DNA of 64,000 bases from Colius striatus. Its lineage: Eukaryota > Chordata > Aves > Coliiformes > Coliidae. A program made the position numbers and the translations under genes. Under the pieces are notes generated by a model, which had not been told where the DNA came from, did not search any database, and worked only from the letters and a program-made list of their open reading frames with translations. The stretch lies in assembly GCF_028858725.1 (NCBI RefSeq), contig NC_084790.1, positions 7,304,669 to 7,368,668 of the forward strand, in the 5' to 3' direction. Position 1 is the first letter of the stretch, and each line of letters opens with the position of its first letter. Shown here piece by piece: positions 62,501 to 64,000 of this stretch.

Positions 62501-63152
62501 GTAATTAATTTTTTACTTGGAAGATAATTCTTTTTTGCACATTTTGTTTGCTGTTCCCATATTCGTGCAGCTGTATAGTATGATGTGAAGTGTGTTATAC
62601 CTTATTGACGTTGTAGTTGAGATTGATTTTCAAATTTAACCTTGTTGATCATTCATATGAGTTGTCCACGTGTAAACTTTGATTTCCCTTCCTTTTGCGT
62701 TTGACTCTGTCGTGATAAGAACTTTAAGTTTAGAGTGATAGAGATAAAAATCCACCTCTAATCCGGATCTCAGCAGAAGTACTTTAATTGCTGAGATACA
62801 CATACAATTATGGACAGAACAGTTCAGATATGAGGTATTCTCTGGCATTTAAAAGTGAAGTTATTGGTCCTAGTCTTTTCCTGAAAATTACATAACTTCT
62901 GCTCTTACCACATAGAATAATCCACCAAAGTGTAATGATAAAACTCAATACATGAATCTATAAGATGCATTTAATTTATCAGTTTCACTTAAAATTGTGT
63001 ATTTCTAGGCAGTCTTGAAGCAAGAAAAAAATAACTACAATGCTTGGGTATTTATTGGCTTGGCAGCTGCTGAGTTAGAGCAGCCTGATCAGGCCAAAGG
63101 AGCATATAAGAAGGCTATTGAACTTGAGCCAAATCAATTGCTGGCATGGCAG
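62411..63152 (+). CDS. SKIC3: SKIC3 (TTC37) N-terminal coding exons, partial
   Basis: SKIC3 is the large TPR scaffold of the SKI complex, which feeds RNA to the cytoplasmic exosome; human loss causes trichohepatoenteric syndrome. Two coding exons are in the window. 62411-62500 encodes 30 codons ([10 protein letters not shown] to YKEALKHCK) and 63009-63152 encodes 48 codons ([10 protein letters not shown] ... [10 protein letters not shown] ... LLAWQ). Both are in phase 0 with donors GTAATT and GTATGT. The sequence is close to human SKIC3 as I know it and covers the first TPR units (W-x-x-I/L-G ... A-x-x-A-Y-x-x-A-I-E-L-x-P). The ATG has A at -3. The remaining gene, which is large in other vertebrates, is past the right edge. 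Confidence 0.93.
63009..63152 (+). CDS. SKIC3: SKIC3 second coding exon
   Basis: Acceptor TTTCTAG, donor CAG|GTATGT. It carries a full TPR helix pair. Confidence 0.95.
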
Positions 63153-64000
63153 GTATGTGAATGTCCAGATTCTCTTTTTCTTTCTGTGAAAAGTGTTACC
63201 ATTGAGTTAATAGCAGAATTGGGACTTGCATCCTGTTTTCTTGAGGCTCCTAGTTCTACTGAAGCTTTGGAGTAGCTGAGGTTTGCATTATTTGTGTGTC
63301 CAAAGTAAAGCCATGGGTGGCTGCATATGTATAGCAGATTTGAACTCTTAAGTTTGTATTTCTTTTGTGGACTAGATAGCAGTGAAATGTTTAAGGGAAA
63401 ATGTGAATTGGAACAGTTGTAGGAAATTCATCCATGCTTAGGAATGTCTATGGTTGCAGCTCAAGAAACATTTGACAGTGTTTCTCTCAGTGGACAGAAA
63501 ATGTTTTATCTAGTAAATTATTTTTCCAACTTCAAGCATTAAGTGGATTGTTACTGAATTTTGTTGTTTTTAAGTAAAAAAAACAGTAGTATGCAAATGA
63601 AACAGCTGTGTGCTGGGTAGTGTGTGCATGAGCACCTACAGCAGTATGTAGTTACAACGTAAAGTTGTGTTACTTGAAAACTTTGGAAGCATAAGGTTGT
63701 GTATTAGGTCTGTCTCTGATACTAATGACAGATGTTTTTCTCGGGTAGTAAGGTTTTTAGTATTTTTGATATAAATACCTTTCCACAGTATAACTGCTGG
63801 TGCCCGATTCCAAAGTATATTGAAATTTCCTCAGTGTTGCAATGAGATTCTGGCTTTACAAAGTGGAGAGACGCTTGAGTATAGGTATTTTATCATGTGA
63901 TTTGAGTGCTTTGTGTATTATCTATTTTGCAGACATGATTATGTAATATATACGAGTTTCAAACAGTTGATGCTAGTTAGGAAAATTAGGAAAGCCTTTC
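63153..64000. other. SKIC3 intron, continues off the window
   Basis: No further SKIC3 exon was recognised before the right edge. Confidence 0.6.

Overview
This window is nuclear DNA from a bird. It carries many CR1 LINE fragments with the avian (ATTCTATG)n 3' end, avian-type endogenous retrovirus LTRs, and a vertebrate gene block that I recognise as the region homologous to human 5q15. The genes have GT-AG introns and sit at CpG islands. No bacterial, organellar or exogenous viral gene content was seen.

Layout from left to right: (1) 180-900, minus strand: the 5' end of RHOBTB3, with a CpG-island promoter, exon 1 and exon 2; the rest runs off the left edge. (2) 1000-21600: a gene-poor interval with CR1 copies, an LTR cluster (7.0-10.0 kb), a CR1 copy with part of its reverse transcriptase (12.0-13.0 kb) and two long pentanucleotide arrays (20.1 and 20.6 kb). 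Mammals have SPATA9 here; I could not recognise it. (3) 21674-22497, minus strand: RFESD, a small soluble Rieske protein, in three coding exons. (4) 26400-28560: a CpG island holding a degenerate ~45-bp minisatellite, an RFX-type X-box and the intronless receptor gene GPR150 on the plus strand. (5) 33977-60842, minus strand: ARSK (arylsulfatase K), whose eight coding exons splice in frame to 535 codons plus stop. Its introns hold CR1 copies, two LTR-like elements and a short palindrome. (6) 60540-61400: a CpG-island bidirectional promoter shared by ARSK (leftward) and SKIC3/TTC37 (rightward), with a ZNF143-type site and a CRE-like site. (7) 61385-63152, plus strand: the first exons of SKIC3 (one inferred 5' UTR exon, two coding exons); the gene continues past the right edge.

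The genes are not an operon and do not form one pathway. RHOBTB3 is an atypical Rho-family/BTB protein, RFESD a predicted iron-sulfur protein, GPR150 an orphan receptor, ARSK a lysosomal glycosaminoglycan sulfatase, and SKIC3 the TPR scaffold of the SKI RNA-decay complex. Only ARSK and SKIC3 are clearly linked in regulation, through their shared promoter.

I found no new defence, mobile or biosynthetic system. The most notable points are a RHOBTB3 start codon split across an intron, uORFs predicted in the SKIC3 leader, GPR150 facing opposite to its neighbours and with altered class A motifs, the minisatellite and X-box between RFESD and GPR150, a 38-copy GGGAA array with G-quadruplex potential, and nested or inverted repeat arrangements. 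Exon limits were placed by eye from splice signals and reading-frame continuity. No alignment or database search was run.
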